64,000 nucleotides of DNA from Ceratopteris richardii (GCA_020310875.1 CM035433.1:111365306-111429305), one strand, 5' to 3'; positions 34,083 to 45,702 are shown, counted from the stretch's first letter. Program-made: numbers and translations. The notes: generated by a model from the letters alone, not told the origin.

Positions 34083-34645
34083 TGTTAGATATGCTCAATA
34101 CACCACCCTTAAATGACAAAAAATGATCCATGATGCTCTAATTTGTAAGGCCCCATTATGAGGAGAAGCCAATGTTAAAGCATGGATATTTGTGGAACCC
34201 TAACTTCTAAGTTAGATGAGGTATATGTGTGACCATTGATGGTCATAGATGATCTTTGTGAGCCTATCCATTAGGTTAGGTAGGCCATAAACTTCCCTAC
34301 CATTGGGTTTCCATTCAAGGTGAAAATAAAGGCCTTGTGGATGCAGTTTCCCCATAGAACCTTAATGGGGGGAGTGTAGAGGGGGGCTTGCCCACTTCTG
34401 CAAGGTTCGAGGGGCCTATCCCCTTGGGCCATAGGGTCAAGACAATAGGACTTCGGGTGGTGGAGATATTGTTGGATTGTATATTTTTCCAAGAATTTTG
34501 TATCTCCTAACTATGTTTATCTATACCGACTCCCCTTGTAAAAGATATATAAGCATGGCCTAGGTTGAGCTTTACAAAACATTGCGCACTAGTGAGCCAT
34601 TCATCTAGAGTCTATCTAGATCACCATCCAAGCTCCACATTGGGA
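34083..34645 (+). mobile_element. 3' LTR of Copia-A, 3' truncated
   Basis: Matches 4190 onward (TGTTAGATATGCTC, GGGGCTTGCCC, the TATATAA-like AGATATATAAGC region) up to CCACATTGGGA. It then changes to copia gag sequence on the other strand. About 150 bases present in the 5' LTR are missing. Confidence 0.85.
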
Positions 34646-35603
34646 ACATAAACAACTTCTTTGAATCATCTGCACTTGTGGATGCATATGGTTTTATTAC
34701 TTTCTGATGTTTTGATTCTTGAACATACAAACGTTCAAAGTGACCAAGTTTACCACTATTCCAACATCCCATAATGTCATTACCTCAATCATTTCTTTGG
34801 AAACTTCCATGGCCTCTTTGACTCTCTCTAACTTGAAAGTATCCTCTCATCTCTTGCATTAGTTTGTTGTTGACCTTAGTCCTATTTATGATTTTCTCTT
34901 CTGATTTTGAAGCCTCTACCTCAACTTCTTCCTCTGTCTAAGTAGAATGACCTCTCAAAACTAGGCTCTCCTTGGGATTTTTGAATCATTACCAAGGTTC
35001 TTTTCTTCAAATATCAGTATGGACACAAGATCAACAAACTTTGGAATATTCTCCCTAGTCTGAGTAGAGGTTCTAAAGTGCTTATATATATTTATTAAAA
35101 TACAAAGGAAAAATTCAACCTTATCATCATCATCATCTACATGGACACCAATAGATGCAAGTGACTTACATATACATTTGAGCTTTAAGGAAACTCATAT
35201 ACATATATTCATTTATCGACATGCTCTTTTTCTCCAATGTATGAAACTCATTCTTGAATTGCAATTTATGTGCCTTTGTATTAGTCTCACACAATGTGAA
35301 AATTGTTCCAAGCCTCTTTTGGAATTTTGGCATCTTTTATGTGCCCAAACATGCTATTTTACATGCTAACGGACAACTAATACATTACCTTTCATGCTCC
35401 TTGATTCCACTCTTTATATGCTCTTAACTAATCTATAGCTTGATTGCTTTTTGATAATTGTGGGGGATTTAAATTGTCTCCTTTGATTACTTCCAATACC
35501 CTTTTCTCCTCAAAAAGTTTTTCATTTCAAATATCCAAGCATGAAAGTTTTTTTTTTCCAATCTATTGCTCATAAGTTGATTCATTCCATCAACATTTTC
35601 CAT
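34646..35603 (-). pseudogene. Copia-O gag (right half of the outermost element)
   Basis: Minus strand from ATG about 35603: MENVDGMNQLMSNRL, HAWIFEMKNFLRRKGYW, then the capsid (EAWNNFH, LQFKNEFHTLEKKSMSINEY) and a damaged zinc knuckle near 34760 (CWNSGKLGHFERL, with two Cys lost). It has the usual copia gag layout but many frame breaks. Same strand as the pre-integrase/integrase part at 2641-4189, and the two together make one collinear element with the protease missing. A degenerate primer-like TAGTATCATAAAT lies just upstream of gag. Confidence 0.75.
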
Positions 35604-35640
35604 GTCTCTTGTAATTTATGATACTACCAAAATACAAGGA

Positions 35641-35681
35641 GTAGAACTCCAAGTTTGCATCAACCTTAGAAAGGTGAATGT
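35641..35681 (+). pseudogene. Tiny gypsy RT scrap
   Basis: Fourteen codons read GVELQVCINLRKVNV, close to the gypsy RT block GKLRVCINLKKVNA seen at 23320 and 40600. No more RT is readable on either side. Confidence 0.45.
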
Positions 35682-36761
35682 GGTGTTGGAACATCAAGCT
35701 TACACTATGCTTGAGGTGGATTTGATCTACATCAAAGGCTATCACGTCGAAAGAATATCCGTTGGAGAGTTCTTTTTCATATGCTCATTTATTGTATTTT
35801 TTTGAGAGATTTTTGATGGTTCATTTACCATTGTAAAAGCCTTGAGCTTTACACATGTAAAGGTAGAAATATAGAGCCAAAATCCCACGAATTTGTGGTG
35901 TTTGAAGTTGCATTCAATCAAGCAATCAATCACCTAAAAGTAGATCAAAGTAGATCTTCATTTTTCCTAGATTGTAGGAAAGTGAATTGATTCCCTCCAA
36001 CAACCATTCCCGCCTTCATTTGAATTCAAATTCAACTTGTAAAAGTCTTGGAACACTCCTAGAGTCTATATAAAGACTTGAAATCACTTGTACATTACAT
36101 GGAAGCAATATACATACACTTGTGACCATCATTGTCTTGCTCCTTCAATTCTCTGCATCATCTTCTTCACCAATAGTAATCTTAGAGAGGCTTCTTCTCT
36201 CTCTCCAGAGCTCCAAATTGAGTGCAAGATGGCTCATTGGAAAGTTATAAGTGTCTAGTTTATGGGTATAAATTTTCAAAGAATTTTGTTTAGTAGATTG
36301 GGAGAAATCTGAGTTTTTCTGTCTCAGGATCAATCTCTACGTATTCCTGAAAAATAGGAAGTACCAGTGGTAAATGTTGCATTCATTCCTATAGCATATT
36401 GTGCTTATTCCTTAGACTTTGTGCTTTATATACACTAAACCCTATGTGTATCACTCCCATAAAAGGATTTTTTCTAATTGTAATCACGCTGGTCGCTATG
36501 GGCATTTGAAGTTCATTGTGTCTTCCATAGATAGTAAGTTTTTTGAGCTACTCGACCTGCGAACCTATCTGTTTTGTATCGACTCATTCTCCTTGATACT
36601 CCAAAGTACATAGTGAGTTTCTTTGCACTTATCGCATGCCTATAAGGTCTATTTGAGTCTCCATAAGCTCAAGGGCTGGTCTTGTGCGGGTTGACTTGAC
36701 CAAACTTCGTCGCTTTGAAATGCACTTTTCTACCTTCTACAAGCTTCTCCAAGTTTTTTCA
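35682..36761 (+). mobile_element. 5' LTR of Copia-E (left end inferred)
   Basis: The right end TTTTTTCA is fixed by the primer site that follows. The left end is placed at TGTTGGAACATCAAGC (35682), which gives 1080 bp, close to the 1034 bp of the related Copia-C LTR. A TATATAAAG-like box lies near 36070. No certain partner LTR was found. Confidence 0.55.
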
Positions 36762-36762
36762 G

Positions 36763-36776
36763 TGGTATCAGAGCTA
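36763..36776 (+). other. Primer binding site of Copia-E
   Basis: TGGTATCAGAGCTA, one base after the LTR end, is an exact 12-base initiator-Met tRNA type match. Confidence 0.9.
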
Positions 36777-36783
36777 GATCAAG

Positions 36784-37761
36784 ATGGGTGACAACTTTCC
36801 CTCAATGAACGAGAAGCTTGATTGACACAACTATGCGGCTTAGCAAATCAGAATGGAGGCCTATTTGCAAGGTATAAATCTTTATGGAATTGTAGCAGGT
36901 GATGAAGCTATGCCTATTCCAAGATCCAAAGGAGGACTTACACAAGAGGAGACAGATAAGCTCACACTTTGGTGCACAAGGGATGCTCAAGCAAGGTCGT
37001 ACATACTAAACTCTATTAGAGGATGCAAGACATCTCAAGAGACTTGGGATGCCCTCGAGACTTTCTTTTTCTGCTACCAAAGCACGAAAGAATCATCATT
37101 GGAACGAGTTCAACCAAATGAAGAAGACACCTAAACAAACCATCACAGAGTTTGTTACCAAGGTCAAGGAGGTTACAGATCAGTTAGCATCCATTGGATA
37201 GCTGATTGAAGAATAGGTCATCATGAGGCAAATTCTCAACGACATTCGAAGTGATAAGCAATGGCAATCCTTCACGATGGCTTATGATCTCATCATGGAT
37301 GTGCAAACTCCAGACTTCAACATCTTTCTTGGACAACTCTTCAATCAAGAAGCCAACAATAGCATAAAGGAAGGTAACTCTTATCATGGTAATTCAACTA
37401 GTGCTCTATATACAGATAAGAAGGATAAGAAGCAGAAAGGCAAGAAGAAGGAAGAAGATGAAGAAGAGACTTCTCAAGCCAACTTCACAAGCAAGAGCAA
37501 GTGGAAAGGGAAGAAGAAAGGACCAAAGCAAGACAAATCCAAAGGCAGAATGTTCAACCTTGTTCCATATGCGATAAGACCAACCACACCACTGAGAATT
37601 GTTGGTTCAATGGGAAGACCCAGAAAGGAAGTGGAAGAGGTGGATATGGCAGCAATAGAGGTAGAGGTGGACACAACTTCAACAATAACAATAGAAGCTA
37701 TAATAGGGACTACACAATTATTCAGAAGATCAACCACATGAGGACTCATTGCTTCTTATGA
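36784..37761 (+). pseudogene. Copia-E gag
   Basis: ATG 36784 starts MGDNFPSMNEKLD, then a stop. The UBN2-type capsid follows (MEAYLQGINLYGIVAGDEAM, CTRDAQARSYILNSIRG, ETWDALETFF), then a Lys-rich tail and a canonical zinc knuckle CSICDKTNHTTENC (CX2CX4HX4C) in frame 37501-37761 with a Gly/Arg/Asn-rich end. Several stops and frame changes. Layout and sequence are close to Copia-C gag, so both belong to one copia lineage. Confidence 0.88.
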
Positions 37762-39178
37762 ATCTAAGCCACAAAGAAGGTAAAGAAGATGATCATTTGT
37801 TCTATATAGATTTAGGATGTTCGAATCATGTTGCAGGCAACATTGCTCTTCTATCTGATTTGGAAAGTCCAAAGCATAGACATGAAGTGCAAACAGGGGA
37901 TGACACGAAGCACAATGTGGAGAAGATTGGTAATGTCAAAGCTTCCAATGGCAGGACAAACATTCTGAGTAAGGTTCTCTATGTACGCAATATCACTAAA
38001 AACCTAATAAGTGTAGGCCAAATAGTTGAAAAAGGCTTGCAAGTTAGGTGCACCCAACATGGAGCTTTTGTGGAAGATCCATGTCAAGGCTTCGAAAAGA
38101 TAGCCCGAGGTGAGAAGCATGGTAGGCTCTTTACTTTTGAAGTAGGAGAAACCAGGAACATAGCTCTATTCAACTTTGGGTCTCAAACCCTAAGTGAGCT
38201 TGAAGTGTGGCATAAGAGACTTGCTCATGTGAATGAAAGAACCTTGAAGGATATATGCAGGGATCAAAGTGTTGTAGGACTGCCGAACATATCAAAGCAA
38301 CACATGATCAACAGGTGTGATGCATGTTAGATTGGGAAGGCACAAAGACAACCATTCAACCACAAAGGCTACATCCACAACAACTTATTGGACTTAGTAC
38401 ATACAGATGTATGGGGACCAAGTCAAGAACCTTCATTGGCAGGATCAAGGTATTATGTCTCATTTATTGACGACCATAGTAGATGGACTGTTCTATACTT
38501 TATCAAGAGTAAGAATGAAGTGTTTGATTGCTTTAAGAAGTATCTTGCACATGTGGAGAATCATACATGTAGATCACTAAAGAAGCTCAGATCTGATGGA
38601 GGGGGAGAATACTTCTCCAAAGAGTTTGATGAGTTCTTGCAAGAAAAAGGTATCAAAAGGGAAGTGACTACTAGGTACTCTCCTCAACTAAATGGAATTG
38701 CAGAGAGGAGAAACAAGACATTGGTTGGATCAGCCCGAACAATGCTTGAAGAGAAGAAGTTGCCACATTATCTATGGGCAGAAGCTATTTCAACTGTTGT
38801 GTACCTTGTCAATCGACTACCATCCAATCACCTCAAGGTATGACTCCTTATGAAGCATGGCATGGAAGAAAACCTAGTCTTGGACATTGCAAGGTTTTTG
38901 GTTGTTTAGCTTATGTTCATGTACCATCACAAAAAAGAGGTAAGCTAGATGAAAGGGCAACAAAGGGAGTGTTTATTGGATATGATTCAACTCAGATGGG
39001 TTACAGGTTCTTCAATCCTTCAACCAAGCAAATCACTACAAGTAGAGATGTTGTGTTTGAAGAACATAGGTCTTGGTATGATGAAGACAAACAAAAGGTA
39101 ACACTACCATATGATCTTGATTCTGACTCTCATCAATTAAAACGACTTAGAATCTTTTGTAATCACCTACCAAAGTGA
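37749..39178 (+). pseudogene. Copia-E protease, pre-integrase and integrase
   Basis: The protease begins FYIDLGCSNHVAGN; the catalytic triplet is DLG where Copia-C has DSG. Pre-integrase: VWHKRLAHVNE and CDAC followed by a stop at 38328-38330. The integrase core carries all three acidic residues: HTDVWGP, LRSDGGGEYF and LNGIAERRN. The C-terminal integrase domain (KVFGCLAYVHV, KGVFIGYDSTQMGYRFF) follows in another frame after 38840. Coding stops in the linker at 39178, and RT and RNase H are absent. Confidence 0.9.
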
Positions 39179-40084
39179 GTCGTGAAAAAGTAGCCTATTT
39201 GATTGAGAGAATATCTCCAAGCTTTTAGGACCTTGATCATAGGAAGCCAAAATTTGAATTTGAATTCAAATTTTTGCACAGATCCTATAAAAATGTACTT
39301 GGAAAAGTCGCGGGTAGATCACTTCACTCCCAAGCTCCATTCTTCTGTAATTGAGTGTGTGTGAGGACTATACCATAGCCTACACCTCTCTACACCATTA
39401 GGCAATGCTATCCATGCCAATGGGATTGTATACAAGTGTTTACTAATAGATATATTTACATCATTCATCTCTGTGATCTCTGCTAGTCTACTCAAAAGTC
39501 TGTCAACTTGTCAAGGGCATATCTCAGTCAATACTACTCCAAATTCCGTGATTCAAAGCTTCTTGGATTCAGCTTGAAGTCTACTACACGCTGTCAAAAA
39601 TTGAAGACATTCCATTCAGCATATTCAGAGAAATCGTCGTCGAGGTGCTCACTGGTCTATTTCTGCTACAGTCCTAAAAAGTCGGGGGTATAGCTAAGTT
39701 TGCTAAATTAATTTCTCTGAGTATAGTTTGTCATTTTACATCCTTCCACTTGCAAATGGTAGCTTACTAAGTAAATTGAATACCCCTAGAAGGAATTTTA
39801 TCAATTGCTACTGTGCTGGTCACACTGAGCAAAACATCCAGCAGGTGTCTAGACCAAAATAGAAGGTTTTCTTGAGGTTGTGACTTCCAAAGTTATCTGT
39901 TTTGATTCAATCATTGCACACATCATTTCCAAAGGACATAGGCCATTTCTTGGTGTCATTAGGAAGCTAAGTAAGTCTACTAATCAACTCTGAAGCAAAA
40001 GAGGGCTGGTACAAAGCAGGTTTAGAAGTACCTACTCAGTCTCTTGGATCATCCATCCATCTTTCCCAACAGCCTATGTAGCAG
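39179..40084 (+). other. LTR-like remnant, no coding recognised
   Basis: About 900 bases without readable protein. Parts resemble the Copia-E and Copia-C LTRs (TTTGAATTCAAATTT near 39256; a CTGTGCTGGTCACACTG stretch near 39812 recalls CACGCTGGTCGCTATGG at 36487). It may be a diverged 3' LTR of Copia-E or of a relative. The right part (39860-40084) is not assigned. Confidence 0.4.
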
Positions 40085-40686
40085 AGCTATAGCTTTTACT
40101 TTCTCCTCATCCGTGGATATGCCATTCTTTGACACTATGTGTCCTAGAATCTTGCCTTGCCTAACCATGAAAACACACTTTTCTGGGTTCAAGCAGACTT
40201 GATATTCTCTACATTTGTCAAAGATTTGCCTAAGTTTAGGTATATGTGTCTGTCTAATGTTGGAATGAGCACAAAGATCGTCAACATAGACCTCTAAATT
40301 CTTCCTCAGGAATTCTTTAAACACATGACACATCAGTCTTTGAAATGTTGCAGGTGCATTGGTAAGCCCAAATGGCATTACTCTAAAGGCAAATATGCCC
40401 ATTCTGTGGCAAAAGCTGTCTTATGCTGATCTTCTGGGGCAATGGCTACCTGATTGCAGCTAGAAAACCCATCAAGGAAGCTGTACACTTCCTTGCCTGC
40501 TACTCTCTCCAAGAGATGCTCAGTGATAGGAAGCGGATAATTATCACGAATAGTGGATGCATTAACCTTCTTCAAGTTAATGCACACACCTAGCTTTCCA
40601 TTCTTTTTGGGCACTACTACAATAGGGGATACCCACTCAGTGTGCTCAATTTCATAGATGAATCCAGCTTCTACCACTCTATCCAT
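40085..40686 (-). pseudogene. Gypsy-2 reverse transcriptase, truncated
   Basis: Minus strand: HTEWVSPIVVVPKK, LGVCINLKKVN, YPLPITEHLL, FSSCNQVAIA, then after a one-base frame change near 40395 MPFGLTNAPATFQRLM and an intact YVDD (LEVYVDDLCAHSN). Coding ends at about 40085 in the RT thumb, so RNase H and integrase are missing. It is close to the Gypsy-1 RT. Confidence 0.9.
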
Positions 40687-40861
40687 CTCCTCCTTGATCT
40701 TAGCAACATAGTTATTGTTATAGGTGTATGGCTTCTGCTTGGACAGTTTGGCATCTCAGGTCATGGGGATTGTGTGTGAGCATATGTCAGGGTCTACACC
40801 TTTCAAATCCTTATAGCTCCAAGCGATTACATCTCTATATTCCCTTAACAAGGCTGTTAGT

Positions 40862-43762
40862 TCATGCTCCTCCCGTCAGGTCATGTCCTATGTATGTGCA
40901 TCTTTCTTCTCCTTCTTCTATAGCTACAACTATTTTCTTGGTGGTTTCTTTGTTATCATAGGCCTCTCGTAACTGTGCCTCACATTTAGGCATTCTCACC
41001 ATGACTCTCCTATCATCTATTTCGTACTTCTTGAAGTTTTCAAGGACCTCAAACAAGGATTCTTCCTCCTCAGGTGTGACTTCTCCCTTCTTCCTCTTCT
41101 TGCCTTCCTCCTTAGGGGTCACTTGTGTGGTTAACCTTACCTCCTTTGTGAGCTCTCCATGTCTATGAGGGTGAGCTTCTACTTCATAGAAGTATTCTTC
41201 TTCCAATGCAAATGGTGGGTCCATAATGATTGACTCTAAATCGGAGTCACTTGCATCCTCAAACACATCAGTGCTAGGCTCACATTCTTCAAGAACCGAA
41301 TCACCCAAGATTGGCTCTATGGAGAAGACTGAAATGTCATAGCTATCCTCGTCATAGTGGGGTGTCCATTGTTCTTCATTGATGGCTACATCCATTGGTG
41401 CTAAAATTTCTTCCCAACCGTGAGGTTCAAATTCTTCATCAAGGAATACTACAGGTGCATAGGCTGGGTCTTGAATTGATCTATGTGTCTCTTTCGCACC
41501 TACCTCTCTGGCTTTTTCTCTCTTCTCCTCTTCTATTGCCACTTTGCACATCCATAAGTGGGTGTCTTCATGCATCCATGAGGATCTTGATCCTATGGAA
41601 TGCACTGACTTTGTATCATCTTTGGCTCTATGGATGGGATTCCATTGGATAGGAGGGACATCTCTATGAGAGTAATCTTTGAGATTAACTTTGGTCGTGA
41701 CACGCAAGGGTTGCAAGTACAGAGAATTGGTTCCCCAATCTTGTACCACTTGCAACTGCCGCATAAATGGTCTTCCCAAAATCATCTCATAGGCTTGGTT
41801 CTTGCTAAAGTCACAGATAGCAAATGTGTGCTCAAACTCTACATCACAAGTGGTGAGAGTTATTCCTTCTAACAACCCTAAGGGTCTCTCAATGTGACCA
41901 TCGGCCATCTGCAATTTCATTTTAGTTGGTCTGAGTGTTGGCTTGCCCCAACGCTTCCATAGGGAAGTTGTAGCAATTGCCACTCCTGCACTCGAGTCTA
42001 AAATTGCCTTGGTTGTGTATCCTTGATGGGTAATGGGAAGATAGGTATTTCCCTCTTCTCCTTCGCTCATATCTCCTATCTTGTCCAAGGGTATTTCTGG
42101 CATTGTTCTATGCGATCCTACCTGGGAACGAGGCTTTGCTACTTCTGGCACTTGATTGGCTACATGTTTCCACAATTCAGGCTTGACCTTGAGTAGCTCT
42201 TCTAAAGTGAGATTGCACTGCACTTTAGTATTCTTTACTACCTCTGCTGAGTCTTCGTTTTGTACCATGACCGTGGGCGCTCTCATACAAGTAGACTTAG
42301 CTTCCCATGGGCCTATGAAATGGGGTAGCTCTTGTAAGGAATTAGACTCAAATTCTAATCTCTCCTGAGATTGTGCACTCTCCTGCTCCTCATAAATGGA
42401 AGGAATGTCTTGTGGGAATTGATCATGTGCATCATCCACAAGTTCAATGGGAGGAGGGACTTCACTCTCTTTAGCCCATTTCTCTTCTTGAATCTCTCGC
42501 AGGAATTCTGGTGAATACCTATTCATAGAAGGAGATGTAACTGGCTCTGTGGAGTTAGGCACATAAGCTTCCTGGGGAGGAACGCTTATTCTCTCACTTG
42601 GCTTGTCCTTATTTTGAGAGGCAGGTTCCTTTTCTGATTGTGCAATTAGCCTCTCCAATCTTTCTAGCAGTCCATCAAAGTGCAACTGCATCTTAGCTGA
42701 ACTAGAGAAGTTAAAGAGGCGACTGGGTTCAAACATGGTTTGAGCCAATTCCACCATGTTAGCACAAATTTTGGTTCGTTCAAGCTCTAGTTCCGCTCTA
42801 GGGTAACACTTTCCATGATTGGTTACGTTTGGGCCTTCTTGGATCCTGGCCTGATATGCTTTAAGCAACATATTCAGGTCCTTAGGAGTGGGATCTGCTA
42901 AGACTGATCCTACTCTAAGGGGTGGTGGGATTGTATGAGGCAGGTTGGAAGGTGGTGGATTGGATGGAGATGGGAATGGTGGTGGTGGGGTAGTGTGAGA
43001 GGGAGTTTGAGATGTAAGTTCAATTATCCTAGCTTTTGTTTCTCTTAGGCTTTCCTCGAGTTCACTCATCTTCTTAGCCCATTGTCTTTTCACCCTTTCT
43101 TGACTATCTTTCCAGGCTCTAGTCCTCTTCTTGGTTATGCTCTCAGTTTCATTGACCTCAGTGCTCTTTTCTTGGCTTAAACCTTGGTTCTGCTGCAGAG
43201 CCTGAGCTTTGGTGACTACTTGCACAGGTGTAGTGGAAGTTACACTTCCTGTTGAATCTACTACTAACCCAATAACATTGATAGGAGCGATTTTTGGCAT
43301 ATTATTGGGATTCTTTGGGCAATCTCGTAAGAGATGCTCTTTTCCGCAATCTTGACAAAATCCTTGAATTGTCACTGATTGGGGTTGTGTAGGGGTAGGC
43401 AATGGGCAATCACAAATGAGATGATCTCCCTGACATCTGTAGCACGGTCCTCTAGGGAATGGGGGTCTAACTTGCCTAGGTTGAGGTCTAGGATTGGGGT
43501 TCGAGTACATGACATTAGCATACTCCGGCTCCCAACTAGAGTCACTCGGTTCTTCACTGTAGTAGGACTCACCATGTTCAGGAGACTGCATGTAGTAAGC
43601 TTGGGGGCTATCAATATGTGTAGAATCAAAGCTATGGTCACTAGGGTCACTTTCTGAAAGTAATGGTGTTACTGGCACTATGGCTCTATTCAAGTTCTCT
43701 TCTGCAGCTGCATACTTTACTCGGATCACATTGGCAGGAGCAGGAGGTTGTTGTGCTAGCAC
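40862..43762 (-). CDS. Gypsy-2 gag C-terminus, protease and acidic linker (long open frame)
   Basis: 966 codons, the longest frame in the window. N-terminal: two knuckles CYRCQGDHLICDCP and CQDCGKEHLLRDCP, both CX2CX3HX4C. A charged coiled-coil-like stretch follows (KRQWAKKMSELEESLRE), then a proline-rich run (PPPPFPSPSNPPPS) and the helical LHFDGLLERLERLIA block. The retropepsin has AILDSSAGVAIATTSLW, where the catalytic DSG/DLG reads DSS (41990-41998), and MILGRPF. The acidic linker ends the frame. The usual start would be in the upstream gag (45702); a stop separates them near 43830. The protease is probably inactive because the Gly after the catalytic Asp is lost. Confidence 0.88.
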   Translation of the reverse strand: MLAQQPPAPANVIRVKYAAAEENLNRAIVPVTPLLSESDPSDHSFDSTHIDSPQAYYMQSPEHGESYYSEEPSDSSWEPEYANVMYSNPNPRPQPRQVRPPFPRGPCYRCQGDHLICDCPLPTPTQPQSVTIQGFCQDCGKEHLLRDCPKNPNNMPKIAPINVIGLVVDSTGSVTSTTPVQVVTKAQALQQNQGLSQEKSTEVNETESITKKRTRAWKDSQERVKRQWAKKMSELEESLRETKARIIELTSQTPSHTTPPPPFPSPSNPPPSNLPHTIPPPLRVGSVLADPTPKDLNMLLKAYQARIQEGPNVTNHGKCYPRAELELERTKICANMVELAQTMFEPSRLFNFSSSAKMQLHFDGLLERLERLIAQSEKEPASQNKDKPSERISVPPQEAYVPNSTEPVTSPSMNRYSPEFLREIQEEKWAKESEVPPPIELVDDAHDQFPQDIPSIYEEQESAQSQERLEFESNSLQELPHFIGPWEAKSTCMRAPTVMVQNEDSAEVVKNTKVQCNLTLEELLKVKPELWKHVANQVPEVAKPRSQVGSHRTMPEIPLDKIGDMSEGEEGNTYLPITHQGYTTKAILDSSAGVAIATTSLWKRWGKPTLRPTKMKLQMADGHIERPLGLLEGITLTTCDVEFEHTFAICDFSKNQAYEMILGRPFMRQLQVVQDWGTNSLYLQPLRVTTKVNLKDYSHRDVPPIQWNPIHRAKDDTKSVHSIGSRSSWMHEDTHLWMCKVAIEEEKREKAREVGAKETHRSIQDPAYAPVVFLDEEFEPHGWEEILAPMDVAINEEQWTPHYDEDSYDISVFSIEPILGDSVLEECEPSTDVFEDASDSDLESIIMDPPFALEEEYFYEVEAHPHRHGELTKEVRLTTQVTPKEEGKKRKKGEVTPEEEESLFEVLENFKKYEIDDRRVMVRMPKCEAQLREAYDNKETTKKIVVAIEEGEERCTYIGHDLTGGA

Positions 43763-45702
43763 TGGTTGAGGTCTCTGCTGGGCCTGATATTGTGGTTGGT
43801 AGGTTTGTTGAGGCCTAGCATACTATTGTGGTGGATACTGGTTCTGGTATCTTCCCTGTTGTGGATAGGGCTGAGGGTAGGTTTGCCTAACCACTTGCTT
43901 ATTTTATGGGCAGTCTTGTGCTGTGTGATTTGTGTATCTCCGTTCTATGGTGCAGTATTGGCTACTGGGATTCACTTGGGGTTGAGCCATAATGGGACAT
44001 ACGTTTGCCATATGGTCACCTCCACAAGTATAGCACCGCTTAACTGGGGTGAATCTTGGTATTTCTTTGCTAGAGACACCTAGTTTTTGAGCTAATTTCT
44101 CAGCGAGTTCCTCAATAGATGTGGATTGCAAGGAAGAGAGGCTAGTAGAACTATCTGAACCTTTGTAGATTTTGGAAAGTTCTAATTCCTCCCCTAGGTT
44201 ATCCTCGATGTCAATGCACATGCGTACACACTCTTCTATGGTCCTAAGGTCTTTCAAGTACACATATGATCTCAACTTTGTACTTAGAAGTCCATATAGG
44301 AATAAGCCACTTGTTTGGCTAGTGCGGGTAACTCAGAAACAGGACATCTCTCTAGATATTGCCTAAACCTTCTTCCTGTAAGTCTAACCGTCTCTTGAGG
44401 GGTTTGCTTGAAGCTATGAATCAGTGAGGAAGTATTATGCCTTATGCCACTTTTAGAGAATTTGGTAATGAATGCCTCTAGAAGTTGGTCTATGTTCCTG
44501 AAGTGTCTCTCATTTAGTGGTTGAAACCACGTAAGAGCAGTGTTCCTAAGGGTTAGACCAAAGACGTACTGCGTGAATAGGTCCTCCACTTGTTCAACTC
44601 TCAAGAATTGCCTAAACTCGGCCACATGATCATATGGGTCTCCTATGCCATCGAAGTAGTTCTTCATGGATTTAACCAGCTGTGTAGGTCTCAAAGTCCT
44701 CGTGTGCTCTCTAGTTCTTGGTAGAGGGAATTCATCCGCATTTCTTTGGTTTCTTGGGGCTCTAGGTCTCTCAGTTTCCATTCTATCCGTTTCTGTTCTC
44801 GTTCTTTCTCTTCCCAATGGGTTGGCGAAACTCACTTCTGGCCTATCTCTACTTCTCTCCCTTTGAGTTCCGTGAGCTTGGGATGTTCCCGCACCTGGGT
44901 GACCATAAGAGACATTAGATCTTGGTTGGGGGAAAACAAATTCACCCTTCCAAGTGTAGGCATGCCTACCATGCTCTGTGACCACAAAGATCCTCTTTGA
45001 AGTATTGTCTAGGTAGGTCACTTTGCCTGGGCTATCAGGATCTTTGAACTCATAGATCGTGAGAGCTCCAACCTCATTTGGTTGATCAAGTTTATACCTC
45101 CAAAAGGCTTCATCAGTCTCTCAATTTAGAAGTAGATCTATGCTCTTGTTGTCCTGGGGAATCCACTATGGCGTGATAATTCTAGTAAGAAGAGATTTGC
45201 CTCGAGGTGTTTTAGGCTCTCCCCCCATGTTTCCTTGCTCTAGGTCACCTATGTCCGTCTCTGGAATCACATTACCAAATTCATCTGTCCTATCTGGGTG
45301 ACTGGTTACTACATATATGGTTCCTTCTTTGTCCAAGTATGCTCCATTTTCAAACTTGACAGCTGGGTGTTCAAGTCCAATGGGTTGGGCAGGGTTTTTA
45401 ATTTGGACCACAAATCTTCCTAGGCCGTCCTCATAGATAGAAGCACCTAATCGGTTGGTCCTAAGGTATTCCAACTGAGTCTTGTAAGAGCCTTCCACCC
45501 TCTATAAGTATGGCACGCCTGAACTTCATGTGGGTCTCTCCATACCCTGAGACATCTCGGACTCACTGGTTTCAGAGCTAGGGTAGTGCGAATAATGGCT
45601 CAATTGTTGGGCCCAAGACTTAGCAATATGATTGACACTAGCCTCTGAAGACCTAAGACTCTGTCTATCTCTTCCTAGGTGTCATCCTGATCTAAGGTTC
45701 AT
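43763..45702 (-). pseudogene. Gypsy-2 gag N-terminus and capsid
   Basis: ATG at 45702 (MNLRSG). The N-terminal part 45498-45166 shares IGLEHPAVKFENGAYLDKEG with Gypsy-1. The capsid 45021-44284 carries LVKSMKNYFDGIGDPYDHV, LTWFQPLNERHF and FITKFSKSGIRHNTSSLIHSF. Segment 44275-43904 has CYTCGGDHMANVCP (CX2CX3HX4C) and a degenerate second module. Stops or frame changes near 45640, 45120, 44280 and 43905. Confidence 0.88.
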
